Assembly (NCBI RefSeq): GCF_905404315.1
Contig: NC_066268.1
Span: forward strand, 13,368,001 to 13,432,000
Direction of reading: 5' to 3'
Origin: Leptidea sinapis
Lineage: Eukaryota > Arthropoda > Insecta > Lepidoptera > Pieridae
Length of the DNA stretch: 64,000 bases
A model generated the notes under the pieces. It had not been told where the DNA came from, did no database searches, and was given only the letters and a program-made list of their open reading frames with translations. Made by a program: the position numbers and the translations under genes. Positions 43,947-55,066 of the stretch are shown here, in pieces (positions within the stretch are counted from its first letter, which is position 1; every line of letters starts with the position of its first letter).

Positions 43947-44767
43947 GGGTAGTACAGGGGTTCCCAAAGTGTGCGCCGTACACAGTAAACAGGGGTGCTG
44001 TGAGATGCTTATGAACAATTGAACATAGAAGATGATATCTTGGCATGGTTTGGGTAATAGATCAAGTAAATAAAGCGGCTTCAAGCACACGCGTTGAAAA
44101 ATGTATACCACGTGCCGTTGTTTCTAATTTATGACATCTTTAATCTATATTATCTATATTTTATATATATAAAAATGAATTGCTGTTCGTTAGTCTCGCT
44201 AAAACTCGAGGACAGCTGGACCGATTTGGCTAATTTTGGTCTTGAATTATTTGTGAAGTCCAGAGAAGGTTTAAAAGGTGAATAAATATGAAAATGCTCA
44301 ATGATGAATTAAATAAAAACAACAATTTTGTTTTTCCTTTGATGTGTCCCCCGTCGTCCGATATTTGTTTTGTATGGACATATTTTTTATGAGAGAATTC
44401 ATTGACGCACGGTTTGACAGTTCTGGAGTAAAACAATTTCATTACAACAACAGGGAGCATATTTTACGAAATAATTCTTGATGTTATGAAATATTATTGA
44501 CAAATTCATAAAAAACAGTATTTTATTATTATATACAGAACAACGTCTGTCGGGTCAACTAGTATATAATAAATGTATGTCAATATGAATATAAAAACGC
44601 AGTGTCATATTGTTTGAGTTTCTGTGGTCGTCCACCTAACGCTATTATCTATCTTAAACCTGTGCCGTATTTGTTGAAATGTTGTTGTAACTAGGGCGTT
44701 TAGATAGAGTACTAAAACTGTGTAACTACGCCGCTGACAGTAAAGTTTGAGAACCCGTGGGCTAGGC
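43947..44767. mobile_element. hAT-type MITE containing a Helitron
   Basis: The element spans 43955-44759. Termini are CAGGGGTTCCCAAAGTG and, inverted, CACGGGTTCTCAAACTTTA, matching the common CAGGGGTTCCCAAA hAT end. The flanking 8-mers GGGTAGTA and GGCTAGGC agree at 5 of 8 positions, an old duplication. A Helitron lies inside at 44152-44563. Confidence 0.6.
44152..44563 (+). mobile_element. Helitron, non-autonomous
   Basis: 5' text TATATATAAAAATGAATTGC, then CTGGACCGATTTGGC and GACGCACGGTTTGACAGTTC, ending AACGTCTGTCGGGTCAACTAGT-type text. This is the most complete copy of the family also seen at 63769 (5' part) and 26371 and 37945 (3' part). Confidence 0.75.
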
Positions 44768-44804
44768 TGAATACAGACTAACAATAATCCTTAACACAAT
44801 CTTT

Positions 44805-45014
44805 TGTAATGAGTTAAGTGAAGCGAGGGGCGAGTGTCGGAGAGTTGACGCTTGTGCAGCGGTATGAAGTGTGAGGCGAGTAGAGAAGAGGAGAGGCGAG
44901 GGAAAGACGTAGGGTATATAAATGTCTTCCTCGGGATTGAATTAATTATTTTATTTATTATAATGTACAGACCTAATAGTATAAAATAATTTTCGGGCCA
45001 TTTTTATCCTGTCA
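44805..45014 (+). repeat. Possible solo LTR
   Basis: TGTAATGAGTTAAGTGAAGC at the start and TGAAGTGTGAGGCGA inside, as at 9507-9760, plus a TATATAAAT box at about 44916. No target duplication found; the end is approximate. Confidence 0.35.
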
Positions 45015-45324
45015 CAGTCTGCTCTATCTGTGATTCAATCTCCTCATATTCAAGTTGGTGCACTACAGATATCATAAGTAGTTGTTAAGTCCAAGCTAAC
45101 GTAACTTCATAAGCATTGAGTCTCACGCTCACCTGGAATATTGAATCCTGTGATTACATTTCTGAAGTGTTCAAGGACTTGTGTTGATCGTCCTTTAGGT
45201 AAACCTAGATTCCAAAATATATACATTATACATATTAATATTATTCGCTTGTTGCCTGCACATTAAATTTTTTTTTCAAATAAGCATTTTAAAGTTACTT
45301 TAACTAACGGTTATATAACTAACT

Positions 45325-45722
45325 AGTTGATGCCCCGCGACTTCGTCCGTGTACACAGATGACTGAGCGTCTAGTAGCGACATTTGAATTAAAATTTTAT
45401 AATTAAAGAACACTAATTTTGTATGTAATGAATGGTGTGTTCTGCAATGTCGTTGTACATTATTTTATTTTATCATGAATTGCTTTCGCAGCAATATTTT
45501 ATATTTATATTATTTATAATATTTTTTTACTCCTTGAATTACATTATTGGAGTTTTAGAAAGGATCCCTAATTTTCTTGAAAATATAATATAGCTTATGG
45601 CACCCGGTGTTAGTGTAGTAGCTTCAGAACAGTGATATAATTTTTCAAATCGGTTCAGTATTTTCGGAGCCTATTCAATGCAAACAATCAAATCTTTCCT
45701 CTTTATAATATTAGTATATATA
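45325..45722 (+). mobile_element. RTE-related non-autonomous element
   Basis: Starts TAGTTGATGCCCCGCGACTT with TCGTCCGTGTAC, and ends AATCGGTTCAGTATTTTCGG, GCCTATTCAATGCAAACAAT and TTTATAATATTAGTATATAT. This head and tail pair is very common in Lepidoptera and belongs with RTE LINEs and their derivatives. The middle is AT-rich and noncoding. Confidence 0.65.
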
Positions 45723-46276
45723 TAGTTTTACTACTTTAATAAATTAAATTTTCATCAGCACTTCTCAAAAGAAAATTCATCATATTATTATAAGCCATAA
45801 AACGCTAAGCTATAAAACAGGCAGTCGGAAAATATAAATTTCATATGCAGTCAAATTATTAGGTGAAGTAACCTAACTCATATTTACAATAATTTACGTT
45901 TAGAATTGGTATTAAGTGTGTTGACCGCACAGGGCCGGACTTGGCGCAACAATTTTTATTTAAAATGTATGTTCAAATATTAATAGCTTTTAAATAGCTG
46001 TTAAATAACAAAATTGTTTTCTTCTAATGGAAAAGTTAAAATTATGTTTATTTTTATGTATTGGATAGCATATTTAAAAAAAATTAATGTAATATTGTCG
46101 GTATTCGATTATTATGATTTATAACTTGCTTTTTTATTTATAATAAGTAAAACGCTCTTAAGAATTTCAATGTTGCTATATCCATTTATAATTCACCGTG
46201 TTGTTGTAGGTAGGTATTACCACCATTAAATATGATATACAATAAATCTTAAAATATTATTCTGTATGGCTTAAAA
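45723..46276. other. Unassigned AT-rich DNA
   Basis: No gene or repeat recognised. Confidence 0.35.
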
Positions 46277-46380
46277 TCTCTTATTGAACGTCAAAAATTA
46301 CCACCGTTCAAAATAGTGTCTCGCCTCAGACCTGAGAAGAACGGGCGCAAGAAACTCAGCGGGCTTTTTTTTCTTATTAA
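46277..46380 (-). repeat. Family D repeat, reverse orientation
   Basis: TCTTATTGAACGTCAAAAAT, GCCTCAGACCTGAGAAGAAC and GAAACTCAGCGGGCTTTTTT: the complement of the 5' two-thirds of family D. Lacks the AATAAA end. Confidence 0.65.
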
Positions 46381-47106
46381 AAATAGACTACAATACCTAT
46401 TGTACAGTAAAAAATTATAATTAAAGAGCCTGAGGGTGTTCGCTTCATTCTCAGTCTGTGGTATCATTAAGAACATCCACCACACAAAGGTTTTTTAACA
46501 ATTCTTTTAAATTTCGTAACTCATTTGTTTTGTAAATATTCTGGGATCATTCAACGCATATACATCGCCCAATAAAAGACTTACTAACTCGACTTAACCA
46601 TGTAGTAGGCATAACAAGTTTATGTTTTTTCCTCGTGTCAACATTGACTGTCGCAGTTTCTAGCAAATTCCATAAAAGTTCATGGACTTCCATTTACCAT
46701 GCTTTTTAGTATGTCTGACTTATTCCACTGCTACTAAGCTTTACATTGTGTATAAACATTTTTGTTTTTTCTACAAGCGTAGTATTTTGTACAATTTGTG
46801 ACGGATTTTTCATTAATTATTAGCATTAATTGTAACCTATGTGGTTATTTAGTTGCACACTTGACCAGTTTTAATTATATGATAAATAAATGAATAAGTA
46901 GTAGAAAATTTCGGAAAGTTATAACCCCAATTCTTTTTTGACCGAGTATAATGGAAGAAATGAAAACTGCTTTTTAATGGGTTTAGGCATTCCCGAGAAA
47001 CAAGCAAACACTACAACATATGCACCAAAAAATGAACGAAATAGCATGGCAAATGATGACGCAGTATAAAAATTCACTTTTCATGTATATGTTGCAGGGA
47101 TAATAT
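46381..47106. other. Unassigned AT-rich DNA
   Basis: No gene or repeat recognised. Confidence 0.35.
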
Positions 47107-47698
47107 GATAAAAAAAGAGATTTGGTCAATTCCCTAAGTGATTTGATCAAATCACGGAAGATGTTAAAATAACAACAGGATTTTATCATTTCTCTAAACA
47201 AATCTAGTGATTTGGTAAAATACCAGAATTGGTTCCGTGAAATGACAAAAAATCTGTTCTTTGGTATATTTTAAGAGGTTTATTTCGTAACACTTAGACA
47301 TAATTTTACCTATATATACATTATATTAAAGCAACGGTAGTATCAAAAATCACAATGAACATAATTTCGAACATTATAGTTACATATGTGGCTCGTAGGT
47401 ACGACAAATTACAAAGAACAATCATGATTGTAATGTTCTTAAGAAATTATGTTGAAGTTGGTTGTCCTCATATTGTACAACGTTGATTTAATTATAAAAA
47501 TTATGTCTAAGTCTTACCAGATATTTTTTTAAAAATATACCAAAGAAAAGATGTTTTGTCATTTCCCGGAATCAATTCTGGTATTTGATCAAATCACTAG
47601 ATTTGTTTAGAGAAATGAAAAAATCCTGTTGTTATTTTAACATCTTTCGTGATTTGATCAAATCACTTAGGGAATTGACCAAATCTCTGTTTTTATCT
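47107..47698. mobile_element. Foldback element with about 200-bp inverted arms
   Basis: Left arm 47107-47310 and right arm 47490-47698 are inverted copies (GATAAAAAAAGAGATTTGG... against ...CCAAATCTCTGTTTTTATC), over 90 percent alike by eye. Each arm contains the palindrome GTGATTTGATCAAATCAC and further CTAGTGATTTG words. The roughly 180-bp centre is noncoding. Flanking duplication not determined. It may be a long-TIR MITE or foldback element of unknown superfamily. Confidence 0.75.
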
Positions 47699-48787
47699 TC
47701 GACATATATATTTCAGATTGAAACATATTAATTTTTTGAATATATAAATTCATACAATCACTGAGAAATTATTATTTAAATTATTAAAAGAAAACTCTAA
47801 TTATAACTTCGAGCCTTTTATATTAGATAATTTATACGTCTAGATAGAGTCTCTTGCTGTTAGACAACCAATAAAAACAGGCCAGGAATATTAGTTTAGT
47901 GTGAGTGACAAGCTACGTCTAACACTCGCGATTTGTATGACACTATGTGTTTGCAGGCGTGCATTGCTCAAAATAGACTTAACTCTACACTCAATTTTTT
48001 CCGACGTTTTCACAGCTGTCATAATCTATCTAGATTTATAATTCTAATCTATGATCTATCCAATTCACTTGAAAGAAGAAATAAAAGTATTTGATAAAAT
48101 ACGATATAAATTGGCCTTATTTTACAAACATCTCCATTGCGTGTCTGTACAGAAATGGAGTATTAGAACTAAAATTCAACGATTGCTTATATGAGTTTTA
48201 TTGCTATAAAATTATAGCTTTAACGAAATTTCTAAATTAACATTTGTTTCGCGTTCAAAATATAGTTTTATATTGAGACTTCCAAAAATTACTTCAGTTA
48301 GCTGATAATGATGATGCTGATGAGTACAAAGCGATGCTTTTATTGGCATAAATTATGTAATTTGGAAAATTAAAACAAAATTCTAGTAACACTGTACAAT
48401 AACGTTAATACTAGATTATACAAATAAAGGGCCAAACTAATAAATGTTCAATATTTGTGTGAAAGAAATTTACTACAATAAAATATCACGGAGATGATAT
48501 ATTAAACCTAGAATTAATTAAGAATTAGTGTTACCAAATACCGCCGCACCCAGATAAGACGCGACATTTTGCCTACTACATCTAGTGTATGGTATCTCCT
48601 TCAATATATAAACATAAATAATAATAATACTACTTTATTTCATTTTCTTTTACACTCACTGCAAATAACTTAAATTACTAAATGTACAATATTTATTACA
48701 TAATACCAATTATTTACATCTTTTTCTCGCTAATTGTAACAATACATTGAATATTGAAAATTTGGTTTTGCAGTGATATTAAAAGAC

Positions 48788-48828
48788 CTCTGACCCCGAA
48801 ACTAGTTAAAACTGTATCTTCGGGGTCA
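48788..48828. repeat. Hairpin CTGACCCCGAA / TTCGGGGTCAG
   Basis: Perfect 11-bp arms separated by about 20 bases, in otherwise AT-rich DNA. Could be a small MITE remnant or an RNA hairpin; no context to decide. Confidence 0.5.
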
Positions 48829-48856
48829 GTGATTCCTCGACAAATGACAATGTGAA

Positions 48857-48859
<3 letters not shown>

Positions 48860-48890
<31 letters not shown>
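48860..48890. repeat. GT dinucleotide microsatellite
   Basis: About 14 uninterrupted TG units following ATGTATG. Confidence 0.9.
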
Positions 48891-48892
<2 letters not shown>

Positions 48893-49354
48893 TCTTAGTG
48901 AGTAGGTTACAGTAGACTTTCCGTTTCTGAATAGAATAACTACATAAGGTGATAAACTATGCAAATCTATTGAAATATAGCTCTGGATAACCAGTCATTC
49001 TTACACCAAGCTATGACTTATGGCTTGAAGCCATAGATTAGTACTAAGCACTAGTTTCCGCGAACAGAATATTGACTACGCTTGACTGAAGTGGAGCCTA
49101 CTGCAATCCGTCCACCTCACAGTGTGGCAGCCACGCAGTTTGGGTGCGAACGGAACGGCTTCAATACGAGAATCCCAGTGTGAACTAAATTTAAAAAAAA
49201 TTGTAGTCAAGTAAGTAAAATTATTCGTTGTAGAAATGAATAAGTACCTATTAATATCGTAACACAATGTAAATAAAAGTTGTCCGTTATAATGCTGCGC
49301 AATCTAAAATCATCTTTTGATCGCAAAAATACTGTAGCGTTATACTATAGCGTT

Positions 49355-49626
49355 CTTTTTTTATGACAATAAGGGACGAGACGAACAGGACGTTTAGGTG
49401 ATGGTAATTGATACGCCTTACCCATTTCAATGCAGTGCCACTCAGGATTCTTGAAAAACCCAAAAATTCTGAGCGGCACTACAATTGCACTCCTCACCTT
49501 GAGACATAAGATGTTAAGACTCATTATTTTCACAAGCTTCGGCGCCCTTCAGACCGAAACACAGTGATGTTTACACATTACTGTTTCACAGCAGAAATAG
49601 GCGCCGTTGTGGTAGCCTCCCACTGG
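49355..49626 (-). mobile_element. SINE-like family A
   Basis: Tail and hairpin intact. The ATAATCTAGCCGG block near the 5' end is deleted, so GTTGTGGTAG runs straight into CCTCCCACTGG. Confidence 0.8.
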
Positions 49627-49815
49627 TTCTATCTATGGGTCTTTATACTGTCTGGTTAGACGACAAATTACAGCTGTGCAGTTTAAACTCAACCAAACGA
49701 AGTTTGACATTTTCATAGGATAGCTTCTCTATACATTAGTAAAAATAACTCTTTGCCTTGAGCTGACCCTTCTTAGCTAAGTTTTCCACAATTCAACCAG
49801 CTTGGTTCTGATTGC

Positions 49816-50070
49816 TTGAATATATTAATACGACTTCTAAAATGGTTCTTTGTAATTACTGTATTTGCATACAGCAAAAAGAAAATAAATAAAATCCCCG
49901 ATAGAAAATATTCCTACGAGTTAAAGTTGTTTCTAAATCACTTTTTAATTAAAGAAAACGTAAGTAAAAACGACGAAGAAAGAATTTATAAAAACATTTT
50001 CCTTATCTTAAGTCGCGAAGAAATTTTACGAGTGCTTGTTGATACTTCTCTACCTGAACTCTTGTACTGA
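49816..50070 (+). CDS. Unrecognised ORF, possible last exon
   Basis: An 84-codon frame (TTG start, no ATG) ending at TGA 50068-50070. Its second half is compositionally protein-like: acidic and basic residues alternate with Leu/Ile (KNDEERIYKNIFLILSREEI, LPELLY). A possible 3' splice site, GCATACAG|CAAAAAG, at about 49872 would start an exon of about 66 codons. I recognise no domain. It may equally be chance in AT-rich DNA. Confidence 0.2.
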   Translation: MNILIRLLKWFFVITVFAYSKKKINKIPDRKYSYELKLFLNHFLIKENVSKNDEERIYKNIFLILSREEILRVLVDTSLPELLY

Positions 50071-50501
50071 ATTAATCCCCTTTTCGTTTCGCCGACTTTC
50101 GTGAAAGAGGCTTGATACATCTAAACGCAACGGGAAAAAGAATATCACCCAAGATCTATTTTTATACATATATCGTAATACATATTACACTTATTATGTA
50201 TAAGTGTTATGGGCTGATACAAAACATAAGTGGTAGTTACACTGAGTACACCAGGGTCGATAATTTTTGAAACCAAAAAAATAATAGTAGGATTCAACTA
50301 TAATTTTTTTTTCACTTCGTATTATTTTCAAAGCCTTCAGCTCTGGTCTAGAGAGGCAATGGAACAGGGAATTAGGTTTAACTCTTTCGAGCATTGGCTA
50401 ATAATAATTAGCACTTCTTGGTGCAATATGCATTTTTGTTAAATCATAAAATACTCAACATAAAACTCAAAATGGAGCTGCTCATCAATAAAAATATTTA
50501 T
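50071..50501. other. Unassigned
   Basis: AT-rich, no gene or repeat recognised; two overlapping frames near 50194-50442 on opposite strands have no motif. Confidence 0.35.
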
Positions 50502-50688
50502 CAATGATTGTGAAACTGAAGTGGAAGTGGGCATGGCTCGTAGCTCGAAGGATAGACGGCCGTCGGGGCAGTAAAGTCTTTGACTGGCGATCACGTCTGG
50601 AAGACGCAGTGTAAGTAGATTGCTACATGTTGCAGCAATGATCTGGTCATGTTTGTCGGATTAAAGTAGAGGGCAGCGCAGGATATAC
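50502..50688 (+). mobile_element. RTE LINE 3' fragment, interrupted by SINE
   Basis: TGATTGTGAAACTGAAGTGG, GGGCAGTAAAGTCTTTGA and GAGGGCAGCGCAGGAT follow the RTE 3' text. After the SINE-like copy, TTGTGGAGATACACCTG near 50985 appears to be the continuation. Confidence 0.6.
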
Positions 50689-50692
50689 AACC

Positions 50693-50978
50693 ACCAGTGG
50701 GAGGCTCCTTTGCACAGTATGCCGGCTGGATTATGGGTACCACAACGGCGCCTATTTCTCCCGTGAAGCATTTTTTGTGATATGTCTGAAGGGCGCGTAG
50801 CTAGTGAAATTACTGGGCAAATAAGACTTAACATCTTATGTATCAAAGTGACGAGCGCGATTGTAAAAATTTGATTTTTTCAAGAATCCTGAACGGCACT
50901 GCATTGTAATCGGCAGGGCATATCACTTACCATCAGTTGATCGTCCTGCCCGTCTCGTCCCTTATTGTTGAATTAAAA
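50693..50978 (+). mobile_element. SINE-like family A inserted in RTE fragment
   Basis: Full 5' end and tail. The hairpin's first arm is deleted (GATTGTAAAAATTTGATTTT). Lies within the RTE 3' fragment, so it is younger than it. Confidence 0.75.
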
Positions 50979-51946
50979 CGAAAAGTTGTGGAGATACACC
51001 TGATATACTTCAGCCAGTCATGTGTTTTTTTATGGAACAGAAGAAAACAGATGCGTACGTAACTAATGTTAATTCAATGCTCTCCATACTATCTACAGCC
51101 ATCGCAGTAACGGAATCCATGCATTCGGAACACTCATTTTGTATAGACTGCGTTAGGAAGATCATCCCATAGCATGATTTTCCAGAGCTTTCGCTCCTTA
51201 TAAATACTACTGAGAAAAATGCCACACTTCCAGTGAAGTTGATACTAGTTGTCTTTCCCGCGTAATATGATGTTACAATTTGACGGCAGGTATAAGGTTA
51301 GACAGCTATCCGGATAACTCCTCGTTATAGATGCAGTAGAAGATACACAATGAAGTGGCGTTTCTACGAAATGTGAATGATTCACAGAGTACTTGATCCA
51401 CGACAGCAGAATTCTGTTCGCATACCATTCCATAGTTTCAGATGATACTGGGGTGCACTAGATCAGAGCCGAGAGCAATACCTCCGTACTATATTTGTGA
51501 TGTCAATCAAGCTGGATCATTTAACTCGTTTATGCACATGGTATGATACGAACAATGGTAGTTAGTCCCCAGAATTCCACACTAGTATTTATTTGTTTTG
51601 AACCCTCCAAAGTTCAAGTGCCGTTTATTGTAACTTTTATTACAAATAAAGCGACCCTTCTGTAAATCTTTGTGAAATATGTAAACAAACCTTTTAAACA
51701 CGGTGAGATATTGCAGTTATTTTAAACGATTCTTGCAGAAATAATAATGTAAATACGATTAGAAGCAAAATTTACCTACAAAAAAAAACATTGCGTGCGT
51801 ACAAAGTGTGACATGTATATGTCAGAAGTGAAACCTGCATGGTGCATGAACCTCCAAACTAATTATTCATATGAATTCCTGGTACGTGTTGCTAGGATGA
51901 CACATGATTTCAACCGCTATGAAAGACATTCCCACCACCACTAATA

Positions 51947-51948
<2 letters not shown>
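50979..51948. other. Unassigned
   Basis: No gene or repeat recognised beyond a short RTE continuation at its start. Confidence 0.35.
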
Positions 51949-51981
<33 letters not shown>

Positions 51982-51991
51982 TATATATATA
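51949..51991. repeat. TA microsatellite, left flank of LTR-like unit
   Basis: TA repeats with two interruptions up to the TGTCGG start. A similar TA run lies at the other end (57636-57665). Confidence 0.85.
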
Positions 51992-52291
51992 TGTCGGGGA
52001 ATTAGAATATAAAAGTAATATGGCTTGTATGATTATATTCTACTCTGTGTATTGGGCTGAATTGATGGCGAACGTCATCTGTCAAAGTGTATTTGAAGTT
52101 GTCATTGTGTACGTCAATGTCTGTGACATGATTGAAGTTAGTTATTATAGTCCATCAGTAGAGCGCTCATTGAGAAGTCGCATTCGTCTTCAAGCTAGCG
52201 CCCGCGCCGGTTGTGCACACTGATCGACTTAAATAGCATGGTGGATACAAACACGGTGACGCCCGATTTTAAATCCAAATTAATATCTGAG
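51992..52291 (+). repeat. Left terminal direct repeat (putative 5' LTR)
   Basis: TGTCGGGGAATTAGAATATA to about ATATCTGAG. If the LTR ends at the CA at 52237-52238 (TAAATAGCA), the next bases TGGTGGATACAAAC would be in the position of a primer-binding site. About 94 percent like the right copy by eye. Confidence 0.6.
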
Positions 52292-53940
52292 AGCAGCGGT
52301 GGGATCGCCTTCGCTAACATCCTACTTGTTTTCTGGGACGTCTGCTACCCGATACCAGGGATAATTCAGGACCGGGATCACATTTACAACCATGCTGCAT
52401 GATTTTGAAGTTTGATTAATATCATTTTTGAGGATATCGTGTTTTGTAGTATTCGTTCCATGTTAAATTATCCTCATTATTAAAGCTACAATCGTAATAT
52501 TTTTTATATTTATTATTGATTGATTTAATATTGATTATTGATCATATAGTCTTACCGAGTTTAAAGTTCTAGTGAAATTATAACGTTCATAAGAGAGGTG
52601 TGTATCCAGTATTTGAGTTTGAGGAATTTGATTTTGATATTATTTTCCTACATCCTCATTACCTACGAGTTAGTTTGTGTAATCTCATTATTTGTGATAT
52701 AATTGAGCAGACGAGAAGGTTTTCACGTGAGGCCTTGAGCAGTATTCTCATGACACAGCGATGCTTATGTCGTGGTGGACAGTGGACAGTGTCTGTGCAG
52801 TGGGAATGTGTGTTGGAGACGTAGTTTGTATTTTTTTATGTTAACCTATTGAAAATTTTATTCAAATTTGATAACGGGACAGGGATGAGACATTAAGTGA
52901 TCATTGTCCAGTATGGTTCCTTATTTCAATTTGTGATTTTGTGAGTGATTAGTTTGGGTCTGTTGATTATAGACCCATAAAATTTCTTAAAAGAAAATGG
53001 AATGGAATAATCATGACGCCAGCATTTTTTTTTAAATTACTTATGTGAAACTGACTGGGGTTTAGGATGTCATTGCATTTTTTTATATGAATTTAATGAT
53101 TTTTTTGTTATTTTCATGTGTAATGGATCCTGGATCCCAGTGTCACTGGCTAGTGGTGGTACTAACTGGCACCTGCATTTGTTGCTTTACCCGGCGTTAC
53201 GTGCAACAGTTAGGGAAAAGTGTGCTGCGTCGCCGTGAGCTGATTTTTCCATGGCAAGTGATTTTAAATTTAAGTTCACAGTTTGTTATTTTTAAATGAT
53301 ATCCCTCACTTCTGGGATAGTACAAGTTGAACAAGACATATTAAAATGTCGGTCGATGCGTCGCTTGGACGGTTGGCTCAGATGGGGTGCGGCTCGGGCG
53401 GGGCCCGAGAGGCGCTAGTTTAAGTGCCGCATCGAATCATGAATTTTGGTAAAGAATTTGTAAAGTTTAGTAAATTGAAAAAAGAAGATTAAAATGTAAA
53501 AATAGACATGCCTATATTGTGCAGTAAAGATTCGTTATTTCAATCTCAGAGGTAATTAAATTATTAACACTTTCGTGAGACAGAGATAACCTTCTTTATC
53601 AGCACGGTTTTACTCACGTTTTATCGGTGTGAGTACCGACTAGTTTCAGACCATTCGGAGGTCCTTCATCAGAGTGAGTATAGTGGGCTCGCGATAACGT
53701 TCCGTCTCTTACTGCTGATTTGTGCTAGCTAACTACAATAAAGGAAGGTTGATAATTGATCATACGGTCAGGATAAGTTCGTGCTCAGATGAGAAACATT
53801 CCGTAGTTGACGTATGCTCTTCCAAGGTAGGGTTCCTAAAAATACGTAATTGATACTTTCACAGATTTCTGCTATTTAACAGCTGCTAAGGACTTAACTA
53901 CGCGATCCGCTAGCTAAGCATTGCGAAATTTCGCTTACAT
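52292..53940. other. Internal region without recognised genes
   Basis: No gag or protease motif found. Near 53575-53690 TTTCGTGAGACAGAGATAAC, GTACCGACTAGTTTCAGACC and GGTCCTTCATCAG resemble a repeat known from other Lepidoptera, class uncertain. Confidence 0.35.
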
Positions 53941-54260
53941 ATTCGGTACACACAAGCACATTATCTATAATCAAGGAACTTCTTTCACGGGTCAAGAGTT
54001 CCAAGGTACGGAGTGGTCCATTGAATTCCATGAAATAGCTAGTGGAGCCTGTCGGGGTACCGGACCGCACGATTCGATTGCTAACTCATGGTAGAGCTAG
54101 AGCATTTAATAGAAATGAGACGAGAAGCAAAACATAGGATGGACGAGCTAGTAAAAAGAGATAAAGTACGATACGATGCCGATAAGGCCTTAATTCATCC
54201 GTTGCTGTAGGCAACTTAGTTTTAGTACAAAGTTATCCCCGCATCAATATTAAATATGGT
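53941..54260 (+). pseudogene. LTR-retrotransposon integrase remnant
   Basis: One frame reads IIYNQGTSFTGQEFQ then WSIEFHEIASGACRGTG, the second half of a retroviral-type integrase core; the expected catalytic Asp before QGTSF is Asn. After a frame change at about 54080 come HGRARAFNRNETRREAK, HRMDELVKRDKVRYDADKAL and, after another shift, VGNLVLVQSYPRINIK, the C-terminal region. The Glu of the DDE triad lies in the damaged section. Clearly inactive. It sits between the terminal repeats in the orientation expected for pol. Confidence 0.65.
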
Positions 54261-54290
54261 TTTCTTTATTGATAATTTTGTAGCATTGGA

Positions 54291-55050
54291 GATTGAAAGC
54301 TTCTACGCTTTGTCATATTAGGATTGAAAGCTTCTACGCTTTGTCATATTAGGATTGAAAGCTTCTACGCTTTGTCATATTAGGATTGAAAGCCTGTCGC
54401 TTTGTCCAAGTTTCTTCTTAGAGCTCCACGCTTGTGGTGGGTGGGGTGTAGGATTGAAAGCCTGTCGCTTTGTCCAAGTTTACTTCTAAGAGCGCTACAC
54501 CTATGGAGGTGTGTAGGATTGAAAGCCTGCCGCTTTGTCCAGGTTTACTCCTTAGAGCTCCACGCTTGTGGTGGGGTGTAGGATTGAAAGCCTGTCGCTT
54601 TGTCTAAGTTTACTTCTAAGAGCGCTACACCTATGGTGGGGTGTAGAATTGAAAGCCTGTCGCTTTGTCCAAGTTTACTTCTAAGAGCGCTACACCTATG
54701 GTGGGGTGTAGGAATGAAAGCCTGTCGCTTTGTCCAAGTTTACTTCTAAGAGCACCACGCTTGTGGTGGGGTGTAGGTTTGAAAGCCTGTCGCTTTGTCC
54801 AAGTTTACTTCTAAGAGCGCCACGCTTGTGGTAGGGTGTGGATTGAAAGCCTTATCGCTTTGTCCTGATGTCCTGCTGAAAGCCATCATGCTTTGCAGTA
54901 AGGTTGGGCTCATCTGTCTTGACTGAAGGTTGATGCTGAAAGCTGCAACGCTTTGCAGCGTGTTTTAAGTGCTGCCTCTGAGCAATGCTGAAAGCCCCAA
55001 CGCTTTGCTATACGCCAGAGCTGTGACGTGCTGAAAGCTTTTACGCTTTG
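54291..55050 (+). repeat. Array of fifteen hairpin-core repeats
   Basis: Core GAAAGC-N5/6-GCTTTG occurs 15 times. Three 31-bp units start at 54291, 54322 and 54353 (GATTGAAAGCTTCTACGCTT). Seven units of 64-68 bp follow, starting 54384, 54452, 54517, 54582, 54647, 54712 and 54777, with an eighth core at 54841. Four looser cores (TGCTGAAAGC...GCTTTGC) lie near 54873, 54933, 54985 and 55028. The long unit has a second stem, CTACACC/GGTGTAG. It lies between the integrase remnant and the LINE RT. Confidence 0.9.
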
Positions 55051-55066
55051 CTTTTTGGGAGGTTGA

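Larger units (their letters stand above)
47699..49354. other. Unassigned, mostly AT-rich
   Basis: No gene or dispersed repeat recognised in 1.6 kb. Contains a hairpin (48788-48828) and a GT microsatellite (48860-48890). GC-richer text at 49060-49175 has no coding motif. Confidence 0.4.

Noticed and set aside
52020..52402. Two open frames at the left terminal repeat as gag
   Set aside because: They are short and the first lies wholly inside the terminal repeat; no gag or zinc-knuckle motif is visible.
54291..55050. CRISPR array
   Set aside because: Regular repeats are present, but units are mostly contiguous tandem copies whose 'spacers' are also repeated. There are no cas genes, and the setting is an insect genome.
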